Assembly (NCBI GenBank): GCA_016931365.1
Contig: JAFGEY010000459.1
Coordinates: forward strand, 1-10,859
Length of the DNA: 10,859 nt
DNA from: Anaerolineae bacterium
GTDB taxonomy: Bacteria > Chloroflexota > Anaerolineae > JAFGEY01
Direction: 5' to 3'
The notes under the pieces were generated by a model. That model made no database searches. It was not told where the DNA came from and saw nothing but the letters and a program-made list of their open reading frames with translations. This document shows positions 1-7,201 of this stretch, piece after piece. How positions within the stretch are numbered: the first letter of the stretch is position 1; each line of letters opens with the position of its first letter. The position numbers and the translations under genes are program-made.

Positions 1-1269
1 ATCGAGATGGCGCGGGTGATCCGCGCGCTGGGCGAGCGGGCGATCCTGTTCAACAAGGTCAAAGGCTACGACGCGCCTGTGGCGGCCAATCTCTGCGCGC
101 GGCGCGAATACCTGGGGCTGGCCCTCGACGTGGCCCCGGATCGCCTGCTCTTTGAGCTGGCACGGGCACTGGATAATCCGGTTGAGCCGGAGGTGATTGG
201 CCGCGCGCCCTGCCAGCAGGCGATCGAGCCCCAGATCAATCTCGGCCAACTGCCCCTTTTGTTCCACAAAGAGGAGGACGGCGGGCCCTACGTCACCAGC
301 GGCGCGTTGATCACCCGCGATCCCGTCCACGGCGTCAATATGGCCATTCACCGCCTGATGAAGCTGGACGAACGGCACTTTGCCGCGCGGCTCGTCGAAG
401 GGCGGGGCACGCATACGGCCTGGAAAAACAGCGAGCAGGACCTGCCGGTGGCGATCTGCATCGGTCTGCCGCTGCACATCCTGCTTGCCTCGGCCATGTC
501 GCCGGCCAAGGGAGTCAACGAGTTGCACATTGCCGCCGCGCTGGCTCCCACGCCGCTGATCCGTTGCCGCAGCAACGATCTGCTGGTGCCTGCCGAGGCC
601 GAGTGGGTGCTGGAAGGCCGCCTGACCCACGATCTGACCCGCGAGGGGCCGTTTATCGACCTGACCGAGACCTATGACATTGTACGCTTGCAGCCGATCG
701 TCGAGATCGATTGCATCACGCATCGAAAAAATGCGTATTATCACGCCCTGTTGCCCGGCCTGGCCGAGCACAAACTGCTGATGGGCATGCCCCGCGAGCC
801 GACCATTTATGCCGCCGTCAACCGGGTGTGCGAGTGTGCCAACGTCTGCCTGACCGTGGGGGGGATGAGCTGGCTGCACGGTGTGGTGCAGATCGACAAG
901 CAGCACGCCGATGACGGCGCGCGGGCGATCATTGCCGCGTTTGAAGGGCACTTATCGATGAAGCACGTCATCATCGTGGACATTGACGTCGATCCCTTTG
1001 ACCCGGCCCAAGTCGAATGGGCGGTCGCCACCCGTTTCCAGGCCGACCGCGACCTTTTCATCCTCACCGATCAGCCCAGCAGCTCGCTCGATCCGTCGGC
1101 GAGACACGTGCCGGGCGAAAAAACGCGCACGGCCAAACTCGGCCTGGATGCGACCATCCCCTGGATCGATCACGCCGGGCGCGAGCGCACCGTGGCAGAG
1201 CGCGCCGAATTTTTGCGGGTCAGCTATCCGCCGGTCGATCTGGATACGTACCTGGCTTGTGATCGATGA
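1..1269 (+). CDS. UbiD-family prenyl-FMN decarboxylase, 5'-truncated by window edge
   Basis: This is a UbiD-family decarboxylase, which uses prenylated FMN to remove or add CO2 on unsaturated or aromatic acids. The frame is open from base 1 and the first visible residues already belong to the N-terminal fold (AILFNKVKGYDAPVAANL). The ATG at 7 is therefore probably internal and some tens of residues lie upstream. Counting from that ATG, the family signatures are visible. N111-MAIH-R116 matches the Asn/Arg pair that binds the cofactor phosphate and active site (N168/R173 in fungal Fdc1). H136 and E172 are candidate metal/phosphate ligands. EGPFID (213-218) matches the EGPFGE loop, with Glu213 kept and the second acid as Asp218. 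The substrate cannot be told: the family includes UbiD, Fdc1 and AroY types. No ubiX-like prenyltransferase is in view. The next gene is convergent, so this one ends its operon. Confidence 0.9.
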   Translation: MEMARVIRALGERAILFNKVKGYDAPVAANLCARREYLGLALDVAPDRLLFELARALDNPVEPEVIGRAPCQQAIEPQINLGQLPLLFHKEEDGGPYVTSGALITRDPVHGVNMAIHRLMKLDERHFAARLVEGRGTHTAWKNSEQDLPVAICIGLPLHILLASAMSPAKGVNELHIAAALAPTPLIRCRSNDLLVPAEAEWVLEGRLTHDLTREGPFIDLTETYDIVRLQPIVEIDCITHRKNAYYHALLPGLAEHKLLMGMPREPTIYAAVNRVCECANVCLTVGGMSWLHGVVQIDKQHADDGARAIIAAFEGHLSMKHVIIVDIDVDPFDPAQVEWAVATRFQADRDLFILTDQPSSSLDPSARHVPGEKTRTAKLGLDATIPWIDHAGRERTVAERAEFLRVSYPPVDLDTYLACDR

Positions 1270-1279
1270 TCAAATAACT

Positions 1280-1310
1280 TGACTAATAACGATGTCTTGC
1301 GTTATAGTCA
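1280..1310. terminator. Imperfect inverted repeat between convergent genes, possible two-way terminator
   Basis: TGACTAATAAC (1280-1290) and GTTATAGTCA (1301-1310) pair over 10 bp with one bulged base, around a 10-base loop. The repeat fills most of the 38-bp gap between the ubiD stop and the dehydrogenase stop, and its right end includes the latter's TGA. The position suits a two-way terminator. The stem is AT-rich and has no clear T-run, so the call is tentative. Confidence 0.35.
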
Positions 1311-2195
1311 GTGCTGCGTCGGATGAATCTGGCTTTCTGCGAGGCCAGTACAAGCCGCACTCGCCTGCCACAAACGGGCGGCAGCAATCGTGTCATAGGA
1401 GGCCGGAGCCGACGGAACGGCCCGGCGCTTGACAAAGTATTTCCCCGTGATTCCCTCTACCTCCGATGAGGTCGCCAGGTAAATGCCGGTCTGCGCGCCC
1501 TGTTCCGGGCTGAGAAAGGCGAAGCGAAATAGGCGCACAAGCAGACCCACAACCCCACCGCTGTTCATGGCAAAGTGGGTCGCCACCACGCCCGGATGCA
1601 GCGCATTCACCGTGACACCTGTGCCCTCCAGCCGCCGCGCCAGCTCGTAGGTGAACAGCACGATGGCGAGCTTGGAGTGCGCGTACGCTTGCAGGCCCTG
1701 GTAATTCATCCGGCTTGACAGGTCATCGAAATTGATCTGCGCTCTGGCGTGCGAGCGAGATGAGGTGTTGATGATCCGGGCCGGGGCACTGGACAGGATC
1801 GTGTCGAGCAGCAAGTTGGTCAACAAAAAATAACCCAGATAGTTGAGGGCGAACGTCATCTCGATCCCGTCGACGCTTTCCTGCCGCTGATCAAACATGG
1901 CTCCGGCATTGTTCACCAGTACATCCAGGCGCTGATAGTGGCTCTTGAACTGCTGCGCCAGTTGGCGAATCTCTACCTGCGCTGAGAGATCTGCACATAT
2001 GAATTCGACTATGGGACTACCCGTCTGCTGCCTGATTTGGTTGACTGTGACCGCGCCCTTTTCCGAGTCGCGGTCCACGAGGATCACCGCAGCACCTTGT
2101 TGCGCCAGCGCCCGGGCCGTTATCGCGCCGATGCCCGAAGCGGCGCCCGTTACCAGGCAGGTCTTGCCCTGCATGGGCTTGTCAGAGTGCGCCAT
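1308..2195 (-). CDS. Short-chain dehydrogenase/reductase (classical SDR, retinol-dehydrogenase-like)
   Basis: A 295-residue NAD(P)-dependent oxidoreductase with a complete classical SDR motif set. The TGAASGIG nucleotide loop is at 16-23, an acid after the second strand at D41, NNAG at 95-98, N118, the catalytic Ser in INTSSRS (about 145), YAHSK with Y171 and K175, and PGVV at 201-204. The order and the LHPGVVAT segment resemble the retinol-dehydrogenase/WW-oxidoreductase-like SDRs, but the substrate is unknown. The start at 2195 is supported by an AAAGGA box about 10 bases upstream; a second Met at residue 8 is possible. It runs in the same direction as the ATPase genes upstream but is separated from them by 158 bp with a strong hairpin, so it probably has its own transcript. 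Confidence 0.9.
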   Translation of the reverse strand: MAHSDKPMQGKTCLVTGAASGIGAITARALAQQGAAVILVDRDSEKGAVTVNQIRQQTGSPIVEFICADLSAQVEIRQLAQQFKSHYQRLDVLVNNAGAMFDQRQESVDGIEMTFALNYLGYFLLTNLLLDTILSSAPARIINTSSRSHARAQINFDDLSSRMNYQGLQAYAHSKLAIVLFTYELARRLEGTGVTVNALHPGVVATHFAMNSGGVVGLLVRLFRFAFLSPEQGAQTGIYLATSSEVEGITGKYFVKRRAVPSAPASYDTIAAARLWQASAACTGLAESQIHPTQH

Positions 2196-2303
2196 ACCTG
2201 TGTTTTCCTTTCGTAACTACCTAACGAAGCTTTGCCTCAAACCGACAAGGGCTGTGGCTTGTCTGGGATGATCGCCCATCCCCGGCAACGCGCTACGCTG
2301 CAT

Positions 2304-2324
2304 CCCCTTCCCGAAGGGAAGGGG
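2304..2324 (-). terminator. Strong GC-rich hairpin downstream of the cpaF pair
   Basis: CCCCTTCCC (2304-2312), a GAA loop and GGGAAGGGG (2316-2324) form a perfect 9-bp stem. It starts 29 bases downstream of the TAA of the second CpaF ATPase and lies before the dehydrogenase gene. It probably ends or attenuates the CpaF transcript. There is no T-run after it on the minus strand, so it is not a textbook intrinsic terminator. The rest of the 2196-2353 gap shows only the AAAGGA ribosome-binding box of the dehydrogenase. Confidence 0.5.
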
Positions 2325-2353
2325 GAACAAAATGATACTTGACAGGTACTTGC

Positions 2354-3802
2354 TTAACCTGCGCCGGCCGCGTTCTGTTTGGGCGTAAACATCCGCATCG
2401 GCAGGTCAAGGCCTGCGTCGCGAAAATGGGTGAGAAACCTGGGCACGACGCCAGTTGCCGTGTGGTATCCGACCACTCGCCCTTCAACCATCCCCGTCTG
2501 GTAATATTCAAAGATATTTTGCAGGACAATCGTGTTGCCCTGCATCCCTGCCACCTGGGTCACATTGACCAGCTTGCGCGTGCCATCGGTCAACTGCTGC
2601 TGACATAGAATCAGGTCGATCGCCGAGGCGAGTTCGTGACGGACGTTCATCAGCGGCAGCGAAGGGTTGTCTATCATTGCCATCATCTCCAGGCGTGCCA
2701 GTGCGTCACGCGGGCTGGTGGCGTGAAGGTTGAGCATGCCCCCGTCGTGGCCGGTGTTCATCGCGCGCAGCATCTCCAAGATGCCCGATCCCTGGCTCTC
2801 GCCCAGGATGATCCGGTCGGGGCGCATGCGCAGCGCGTTCAACAACAGGTCGCGCATCGTCACCTCACCTTGCCCCTCACTGTTCGGGGGGCGGGATTCC
2901 AGACGAATCAAGTGCTCCGGATGGCGCGGCTGCATCTCCATTCTGCGCTCGACGGCAATCACACGCTCGTCAGCGGGGATCATGCCGGTGACGATGTTGA
3001 GCAACGTCGTTTTGCCCGACGCTGTGCCGCCGGCGACGACAATGTTACAGCGGGCAATGACGCAGGCGCGGATAAACTCGACCATGTCCTGATCCCACGA
3101 ACCGAAACGGAGCAAATCCTCGACCGTGAGCGGGGTCATCGAGAATTTGCGGATCGTCAGCGCGGGGCCGTTCAAGGCGACCGGCGGAAGGACGATATTG
3201 GCGCGGGAGCCATCCGGCAGGCGGTTGTCGGCGATGGGGTTTGCGGCGTCCACGCGGATGCCGGTGGAGGCAAAGATGCGGCGGATGCAATCCATCAACT
3301 GCGCGACGTCCAGAAAATGATCGGAAACATCCTCAAGCTGACCCCGCTTTTCGACATAGATGGTATCCGGCCCATCGACCAGGATTTCGGTCACAGCGTT
3401 GTCGTCCAGCAGTGGGGCGAGCGGCCCCCAGCCGAACAGGTTGCGGTAGATGAAAGCGGCTAACTGCGCCTGCCGCTCAGACGGCAAATCTGCCGTCTGG
3501 AGCAGCTTGGCGATGCGCGCCTGCTGTTCCTCGGCGGGGTTGTCGAACGCCTGCTGGCAGTAGACGACCACACTTTCGAGTACGCGGGAACGCATTTCGC
3601 CGTCGAACAATCCGCCAGATGCGACCACCTTGTGAGCGGCCTGGTGCAGCGTTGCCGCCGAAGGACGCTCGATGCTGAGCTGTGCGTCAAGCCGGGCCAG
3701 CGCCTCGCCGATGTGTACGTCGGCGGAAATCAAATCGAGGTATAGCTGGGCCAGCACGCGATTCAACAGTCTGATATCTAGATCGATCATTTTATCGTTC
3801 AT
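2354..3802 (-). CDS. cpaF: CpaF/TadA-type secretion ATPase, second of a tandem pair, with altered motifs
   Basis: A 482-residue ATPase of the type II/IV secretion (VirB11/TadA/CpaF) family. These form cytoplasmic hexamers that drive Tad-pilus assembly or related export. Residues 1-110 form an alpha-helical N-terminal region, followed by the usual N-domain (YRNLFGWGPLAPLLDD, about 119-134). Walker A is GGTASGKTT at 258-266, the arginine segment LIRLESRPPN is at 298-307, RMRPDRIILGE is at 325-335, and the His box is GHDGGMLNLHA (H360). Several normally fixed positions differ. The IEDxxE Asp box reads VERRME (R286 where Asp is expected), and GEVRGxE reads GESQGSG, so its Arg and second acid are lost. 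The start codon overlaps the stop of the upstream paralogue (ATGA), with AGGAG 7 bases before it, so the two are translationally coupled. The C-terminal halves are clearly homologous (GYHTATG..PRF in both), indicating tandem duplication. Confidence 0.9.
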   Translation of the reverse strand: MNDKMIDLDIRLLNRVLAQLYLDLISADVHIGEALARLDAQLSIERPSAATLHQAAHKVVASGGLFDGEMRSRVLESVVVYCQQAFDNPAEEQQARIAKLLQTADLPSERQAQLAAFIYRNLFGWGPLAPLLDDNAVTEILVDGPDTIYVEKRGQLEDVSDHFLDVAQLMDCIRRIFASTGIRVDAANPIADNRLPDGSRANIVLPPVALNGPALTIRKFSMTPLTVEDLLRFGSWDQDMVEFIRACVIARCNIVVAGGTASGKTTLLNIVTGMIPADERVIAVERRMEMQPRHPEHLIRLESRPPNSEGQGEVTMRDLLLNALRMRPDRIILGESQGSGILEMLRAMNTGHDGGMLNLHATSPRDALARLEMMAMIDNPSLPLMNVRHELASAIDLILCQQQLTDGTRKLVNVTQVAGMQGNTIVLQNIFEYYQTGMVEGRVVGYHTATGVVPRFLTHFRDAGLDLPMRMFTPKQNAAGAG

Positions 3803-4905
3803 TGTCTTGCTCCTGGTTCCGCTGAACCGGACGATCTGGGCGCAAAGAGTTCGACGGGCAGATCGATGCTCATCTCTCGGAAGCGGCTAAAGAACCTGGG
3901 AATGATGCCAGTGGCAGTGTGATAGCCCTGCACCCGCCCTTCGCTCAAGCCGGTCTCCCGAAAGGCGAACAGCTCTTGCAGCACGATCACGTCGCCTTCC
4001 ATGCCCAGCACTTCGGTCATGTTCATCACTTTGCGCGTGCCGTCGCGCACCCGCTCCATACAGACGATCAGGCTGAGCGCCGAGGCGATCTGTTCGCGGA
4101 TCGCGCGCACCGGCAGCGACGGGTTAGCCAACAGCATCATCATTTCCAGCCGTCCCAACACGTCGCGCGCGTTGGCCGCGTGAAGCGTCAAGATCGATCC
4201 GTCGTGGCCGGTGTTCATCATATCCAGGATTTCCTGTGCCTCTTCGCTGCGCACCTCGCCGACGATGACCCGATCGGGGCGCATGTTGCGGCTGTTGGCG
4301 ATCAGATCGCGGAGTGTGATCCCGCCCTTGCCCGCGATGTTGGGCGGGCGGCTTTCCAGCTTGACCACGCGTTTTCGATCGGTCTGGATTTCGTCGGCGT
4401 CCTGAATGAGGACGATCCGCTCTCCCTCCGGGATCATGTCGACCACGCGGCTCAAAAAGGTGGTTTTGCCCGATCCGGCCCCGCCAGCCAGGACGATGTT
4501 GAGCCGTCCGGCGACGCAGGTGCGCAAAAACGCGGCCATATCCTCGCTCAACACCCCATATTCGAGCATCTTTTCGAGGGTCAGCGGCGTCCTGACAAAC
4601 TTGCGGATGGTCAGCGCCGGCCCGGTTACGGCAACCGGTGGGATGATCGCATTGATCCGTATGCCGTCAGCAAGCCGGGCATCGACCATCGGCGTCGCTT
4701 CATCGACCCGGCAGCCCAATGGCTCGACCATACGCTGGATGACGCTCAACAATTGCTCGTCGCTCTTGAACGTCACGTCGGTTTTAACAAGCTGGCCTTC
4801 GCGCTCGATAAAAACTGCGTGCGGCCCGTTGACCATGATCTCGATGATTTCGGGGTTGGCAATCAGGGGCTCCAGCGGTCCCCAATCCGATCTCGATTCG
4901 CTCAT
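3799..4905 (-). CDS. cpaF: CpaF/TadA-type secretion ATPase, first of a tandem pair
   Basis: A 368-residue secretion ATPase of the CpaF/TadA family. The frame stays open to 5199, but that stretch contains a palindromic repeat and does not look like protein. The ATG at 4905 has a near-ideal GAGGAGGG box 4 bases upstream (4910-4917) and begins directly at the conserved N-domain (WGPLEPLIANPEIIEIMVNG). The protein therefore lacks the long N-terminal helical region of its partner. Walker A is GGAGSGKTT at 141-149, the Asp box is IQDADEIQ (D169 kept), KLESRPPN is at 182-189, NMRPDRVIVGEVR at 207-219 holds the catalytic Glu217, and the His box GHDGSILTLHAAN contains H242. It looks catalytically intact. 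No TadB/TadC platform, pilin, prepilin peptidase or secretin gene is in the window, so its partners must be elsewhere. Confidence 0.93.
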   Translation of the reverse strand: MSESRSDWGPLEPLIANPEIIEIMVNGPHAVFIEREGQLVKTDVTFKSDEQLLSVIQRMVEPLGCRVDEATPMVDARLADGIRINAIIPPVAVTGPALTIRKFVRTPLTLEKMLEYGVLSEDMAAFLRTCVAGRLNIVLAGGAGSGKTTFLSRVVDMIPEGERIVLIQDADEIQTDRKRVVKLESRPPNIAGKGGITLRDLIANSRNMRPDRVIVGEVRSEEAQEILDMMNTGHDGSILTLHAANARDVLGRLEMMMLLANPSLPVRAIREQIASALSLIVCMERVRDGTRKVMNMTEVLGMEGDVIVLQELFAFRETGLSEGRVQGYHTATGIIPRFFSRFREMSIDLPVELFAPRSSGSAEPGARQ

Positions 4906-4909
4906 TTTA

Positions 4910-4917
4910 CCCTCCTC
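4910..4917 (-). promoter_or_regulatory. Ribosome-binding site deciding the start of the first cpaF
   Basis: On the minus strand GAGGAGGG lies 4 bases before the ATG at 4905. It is the best Shine-Dalgarno match in the window. It rules out the 98 extra N-terminal residues that the longest open frame would add. Confidence 0.85.
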
Positions 4918-4923
4918 AGTTGT

Positions 4924-4965
4924 GAGCGGCGTCCCTGCTGGCACGTTGTTCGCGGGCAGCCGCTC
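4924..4965 (-). other. Long-range stem in the cpaF leader
   Basis: GAGCGGC (4924-4930) and GCCGCTC (4959-4965) are perfectly complementary over 7 bp and enclose 28 bases. The stem lies between the probable -10 box and the ribosome-binding site of the first cpaF, so it would form in the 5' leader of the mRNA. Any regulatory role is inference. Confidence 0.35.
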
Positions 4966-4990
4966 AAATGTAAACCCATTTCCACTTACT

Positions 4991-4999
4991 ATTGTACCA
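4991..4999 (-). promoter_or_regulatory. Extended -10 promoter element for the cpaF pair
   Basis: The minus strand reads TGGTACAAT, an extended -10 (TGn plus TACAAT, 5 of 6 to consensus), about 85 bases upstream of the cpaF start. No good -35 is present at 16-18 bases, which is tolerated by extended -10 promoters. It would let the ATPases be transcribed separately from the kinase gene. Confidence 0.45.
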
Positions 5000-5039
5000 A
5001 ATGGCGCGGATTTCCAGAATGGGCAAACGACCTGGGTGA

Positions 5040-5058
5040 TCCTGGTCAAATAACCAGG
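5040..5058. repeat. Small hairpin next to the palindromic element
   Basis: CCTGGT (5041-5046) and ACCAGG (5053-5058) form a 6-bp stem with a 6-base CAAATA loop; an outer T-A pair (5040/5059) extends it to 7 bp. It abuts the larger palindrome at 5059 and may be part of the same inserted unit or the flank it inserted into. Confidence 0.4.
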
Positions 5059-5157
5059 AGGGGCGAGGCATCCCTCAGCGATGGCTTGTTGACCGGGATG
5101 CTCGTTCGGAAGAACGAGGTCGGTCAAACAGGCTCCGTCCTGGGATGCCTCGTCCCT
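5059..5157. repeat. About 100-bp nested palindrome, MITE-like or mobile hairpin element
   Basis: The ends are AGGGGCGAGGCATCCC (5059-5074) and GGGATGCCTCGTCCCT (5142-5157), a 16-bp inverted repeat with a single G-T mismatch. Inside are further paired blocks: TTGACC with GGTCAA, and CTCGTTC with GAACGAG around a GGAA loop (about 5089-5126). Almost the whole unit can fold into one long imperfect hairpin. The right end supplies the TAG stop of the kinase-LuxR gene. It may be a non-autonomous mobile repeat of the GTAGGG-ended kind and could also work as the kinase gene's terminator. No second copy of this exact sequence is in the window, so mobility is inferred from its shape. Confidence 0.6.
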
Positions 5158-7039
5158 ACAATTCTGCCGGGCGCTTGACCCAGCCGTGGCGCAGGGCATA
5201 GATGGCCGCTTCGGTGCGCGAATTGACGCCCAGTTTGGAATAGATGTTATCGAGGTGAAAATTGACCGTGCGGGGACTGATCGACAGGATGCGGGCGATC
5301 TCTTTGTTGCTCAACCCTTCGACGAGCAGTTCGACGATCTCCATCTCGCGGGGCGTCAGTTCGATCGGTGCGTCAAGGAGAAAGCGGACCGTCCATTCAA
5401 GCCCGCCGCCGGGGCCGAGGCCGGTTTCAACCGCGCCGCTCAACTGCTCGATGCGCCGGCGTGCGGCGTGCAGCGGCCCTTTTCCGGCAGCCAGCTCGTC
5501 GGGTGGGATGATCCCATTGTCGCTCAAGCTAAAGACCAGCCATTGCTCGCGCCGTTCCAGGCGGATGGCAACCTGGGAAGCGTGCGCGTGGCGAACGGCC
5601 CGGTCGAGCGCATCCTGCGCAGCGCGAAAGAGGGCCAGCTCGATCTGGACAGGCGGCCGCTCGCGCATCCGTTCCAGCGCCAGGGTGATTTGCAGGCCGT
5701 AAGCGCGCATGATTTGATTGGACAGCGACTCCAACGCCGGTTCCAGCCCCAGCGTGTCGAGCAGCGTGGGGTGCAGGTTGGCCTCCAGGTCACGCGCGCT
5801 CTGCATCGCCTGCCGCGCCAGGCTGGTCAGCACCGAGACGGCCATTCGCGCCATCGGGTTGGCGCCCAATGTTTGCTCGTAGGCATTGGACTGGGAGAGC
5901 AGCAAGTTCAGCGCGTCGATGACCGTGCCTTGCAGCAGCCCGGCCAGGCGGCGGCGCTCGGCCTCTACCGCGGCGGCGGTATCTTCAAAGGCGGCATAGA
6001 CGAGCAGATCGGCCGCCATATCCGGCGGCGGCGTGGTCGAGAGCGCCAGCAGCGATTCTTCGTCGGGATCGGGTGGGGAAACGGCTTTCTGCTTGGGATG
6101 TACGGTCGAGGAACTGCGGACGATGCGCTCCAACAACGATAGTGAGGATCGTTCCGCATCGGCTTTGCTTACGAGCGTTGCACCCAATGGCGCGATCTCG
6201 GCCAGCGAAGGCAACGCAGCCAGCACATCTTGAGCGGAGGTGTATCGTTTGGCGGGGTCTTTGTCCAGCAATCTGAGGACGATGTGTTCCAAATCGACAG
6301 GGATGGTTGGATCGAGCGCACGGGGCGGTGTGGCCGGGGTGTTGAGAATCTGGGAAAAGACTTGCATTGGATCGCCGCTGGCAAAGGGCGGCCGTCCGGT
6401 CAGCAGCTCGTAGAACACTGCACCCACGGCATAGAGATCGGAGCGGTGATCGGCAGGCTGTCCGGCGATCACCTCCGGCGGCAGATAGAGGATGGTGCCT
6501 ACCACCATCCCCTCCTGAGTGAGCCGGGCTTCGCCCCGCGCCAGGGCCAGGCCGAAATCAGTCACCTTGATCGCGCCATCCGGGGTGAGCATAACATTTT
6601 CGGGCTTGATGTCGCGGTGGATGATGCCCTGATTGTGGGCATAGGCCAGCGCCTGGAGCGTGCCCTCGATTGTCTCCACCGCCTCGGACGCCGAAAATGC
6701 TCTCCCCCGTTCAATCAGTAGCGCGCGCAGGTCGCGTCCGGGGATGTATTCGAGCACCAGGTAACGCCAGGCGTCCTCCTGGCCGACATCGTGGATAGCC
6801 ATAATGTTGGCGTGAGACAGGCGGGCGACGGAGCGGGCTTCGCGCCAAAAGCGGTCGCCGGCCTCCTGGCTGGCGATGCGCTCCGGCGAGAGGAACTTGA
6901 TCGCCACGTCACGGTCGAGGACATCATCGTGGGCGCGGTAGACGGCACCCATACTGCCTTCGCCAAGCCATTCGACGAGGGTGTAACGGTTTTGAAGCCG
7001 TGGCGGAGGTGAAGTGGATCGCGAACGTTCGGCAGCCAT
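5156..7039 (-). CDS. Ser/Thr kinase - degenerate histidine-kinase-like region - LuxR HTH fusion regulator
   Basis: A 627-residue cytoplasmic protein with no TM segment and three parts. (1) A Hanks-type Ser/Thr kinase, about 18-275: GEGSMG loop (26-31), K48, E67, HRDIKPEN (D143, K145, N148), DFG (161-163) and PPE (187-189). All catalytic residues are present, so it should be active. (2) About 345-555 resembles a NarX/DegS-type sensor kinase. [11 protein letters not shown] aligns with ERRRIARELHD, but the phosphoacceptor His is Gln370 and the next Asp is Gly371. [15 protein letters not shown] (422-436) is typical of this family. The ATPase N-box reads [11 protein letters not shown] with Arg480 for the key Asn, and the G1 box DNGII lacks its second Gly. 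It is thus probably a pseudokinase. (3) A complete LuxR/GerE HTH at 560-620 ([27 protein letters not shown]). There is no receiver domain. The start at 7039 has AAGGTG 5 bases upstream. It lies upstream of, and in line with, the two cpaF genes. Confidence 0.93.
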   Translation of the reverse strand: MAAERSRSTSPPPRLQNRYTLVEWLGEGSMGAVYRAHDDVLDRDVAIKFLSPERIASQEAGDRFWREARSVARLSHANIMAIHDVGQEDAWRYLVLEYIPGRDLRALLIERGRAFSASEAVETIEGTLQALAYAHNQGIIHRDIKPENVMLTPDGAIKVTDFGLALARGEARLTQEGMVVGTILYLPPEVIAGQPADHRSDLYAVGAVFYELLTGRPPFASGDPMQVFSQILNTPATPPRALDPTIPVDLEHIVLRLLDKDPAKRYTSAQDVLAALPSLAEIAPLGATLVSKADAERSSLSLLERIVRSSSTVHPKQKAVSPPDPDEESLLALSTTPPPDMAADLLVYAAFEDTAAAVEAERRRLAGLLQGTVIDALNLLLSQSNAYEQTLGANPMARMAVSVLTSLARQAMQSARDLEANLHPTLLDTLGLEPALESLSNQIMRAYGLQITLALERMRERPPVQIELALFRAAQDALDRAVRHAHASQVAIRLERREQWLVFSLSDNGIIPPDELAAGKGPLHAARRRIEQLSGAVETGLGPGGGLEWTVRFLLDAPIELTPREMEIVELLVEGLSNKEIARILSISPRTVNFHLDNIYSKLGVNSRTEAAIYALRHGWVKRPAEL

Positions 7040-7099
7040 CAGGACACCTTCTCGAGCAGTGCAAAGCTACTGGCATTAACCACTACCGATTCAAGTCAT

Positions 7100-7129
7100 A
7101 TTATAACACGTTTGCAAAGGTTCGATCAA
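7100..7129 (-). promoter_or_regulatory. Sigma-70 promoter for the kinase-LuxR gene
   Basis: On the minus strand TTGATC (7124-7129) and a perfect TATAAT (7100-7105) are 18 bases apart. The implied start of transcription is about 55 bases upstream of the ATG at 7039. The remainder of the 7040-7266 gap holds the hairpin at 7202-7252 and no gene that I can see. Confidence 0.65.
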
Positions 7130-7201
7130 TTCTGGTTATGCGCCAATAAACGGTCAACAATGTGATGGCCTGTGCTGCTTTTGTAATCTAGAAACGAGTT
7201 T

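Noticed and set aside
2244..2263. Inverted repeat GACAAG ... CTTGTC upstream of the dehydrogenase gene
   Set aside because: Only 6 bp with an 8-base loop, and there is no nearby regulator or promoter to support an operator; expected by chance at this scale.
2636..3463. Open frame of 275 codons opposite the second cpaF
   Set aside because: Antisense shadow with biased composition and no motifs.
3919..5178. Long open frame (419 codons) on the plus strand opposite the first cpaF
   Set aside because: It is antisense to a gene with complete motifs, has His- and Asp-rich low-information composition, no ribosome-binding site and no recognisable domain; such frames arise from GC-rich codon use.
4906..5199. 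A 98-residue N-terminal extension of the first CpaF
   Set aside because: The frame crosses the palindromic element and the kinase stop codon, and an excellent ribosome-binding site lies directly before the ATG at 4905.
5186..6142. Open frame of 318 codons opposite the kinase-LuxR gene
   Set aside because: Antisense shadow of a gene with clear domains; Gln/Arg/Gly-rich with no family resemblance.
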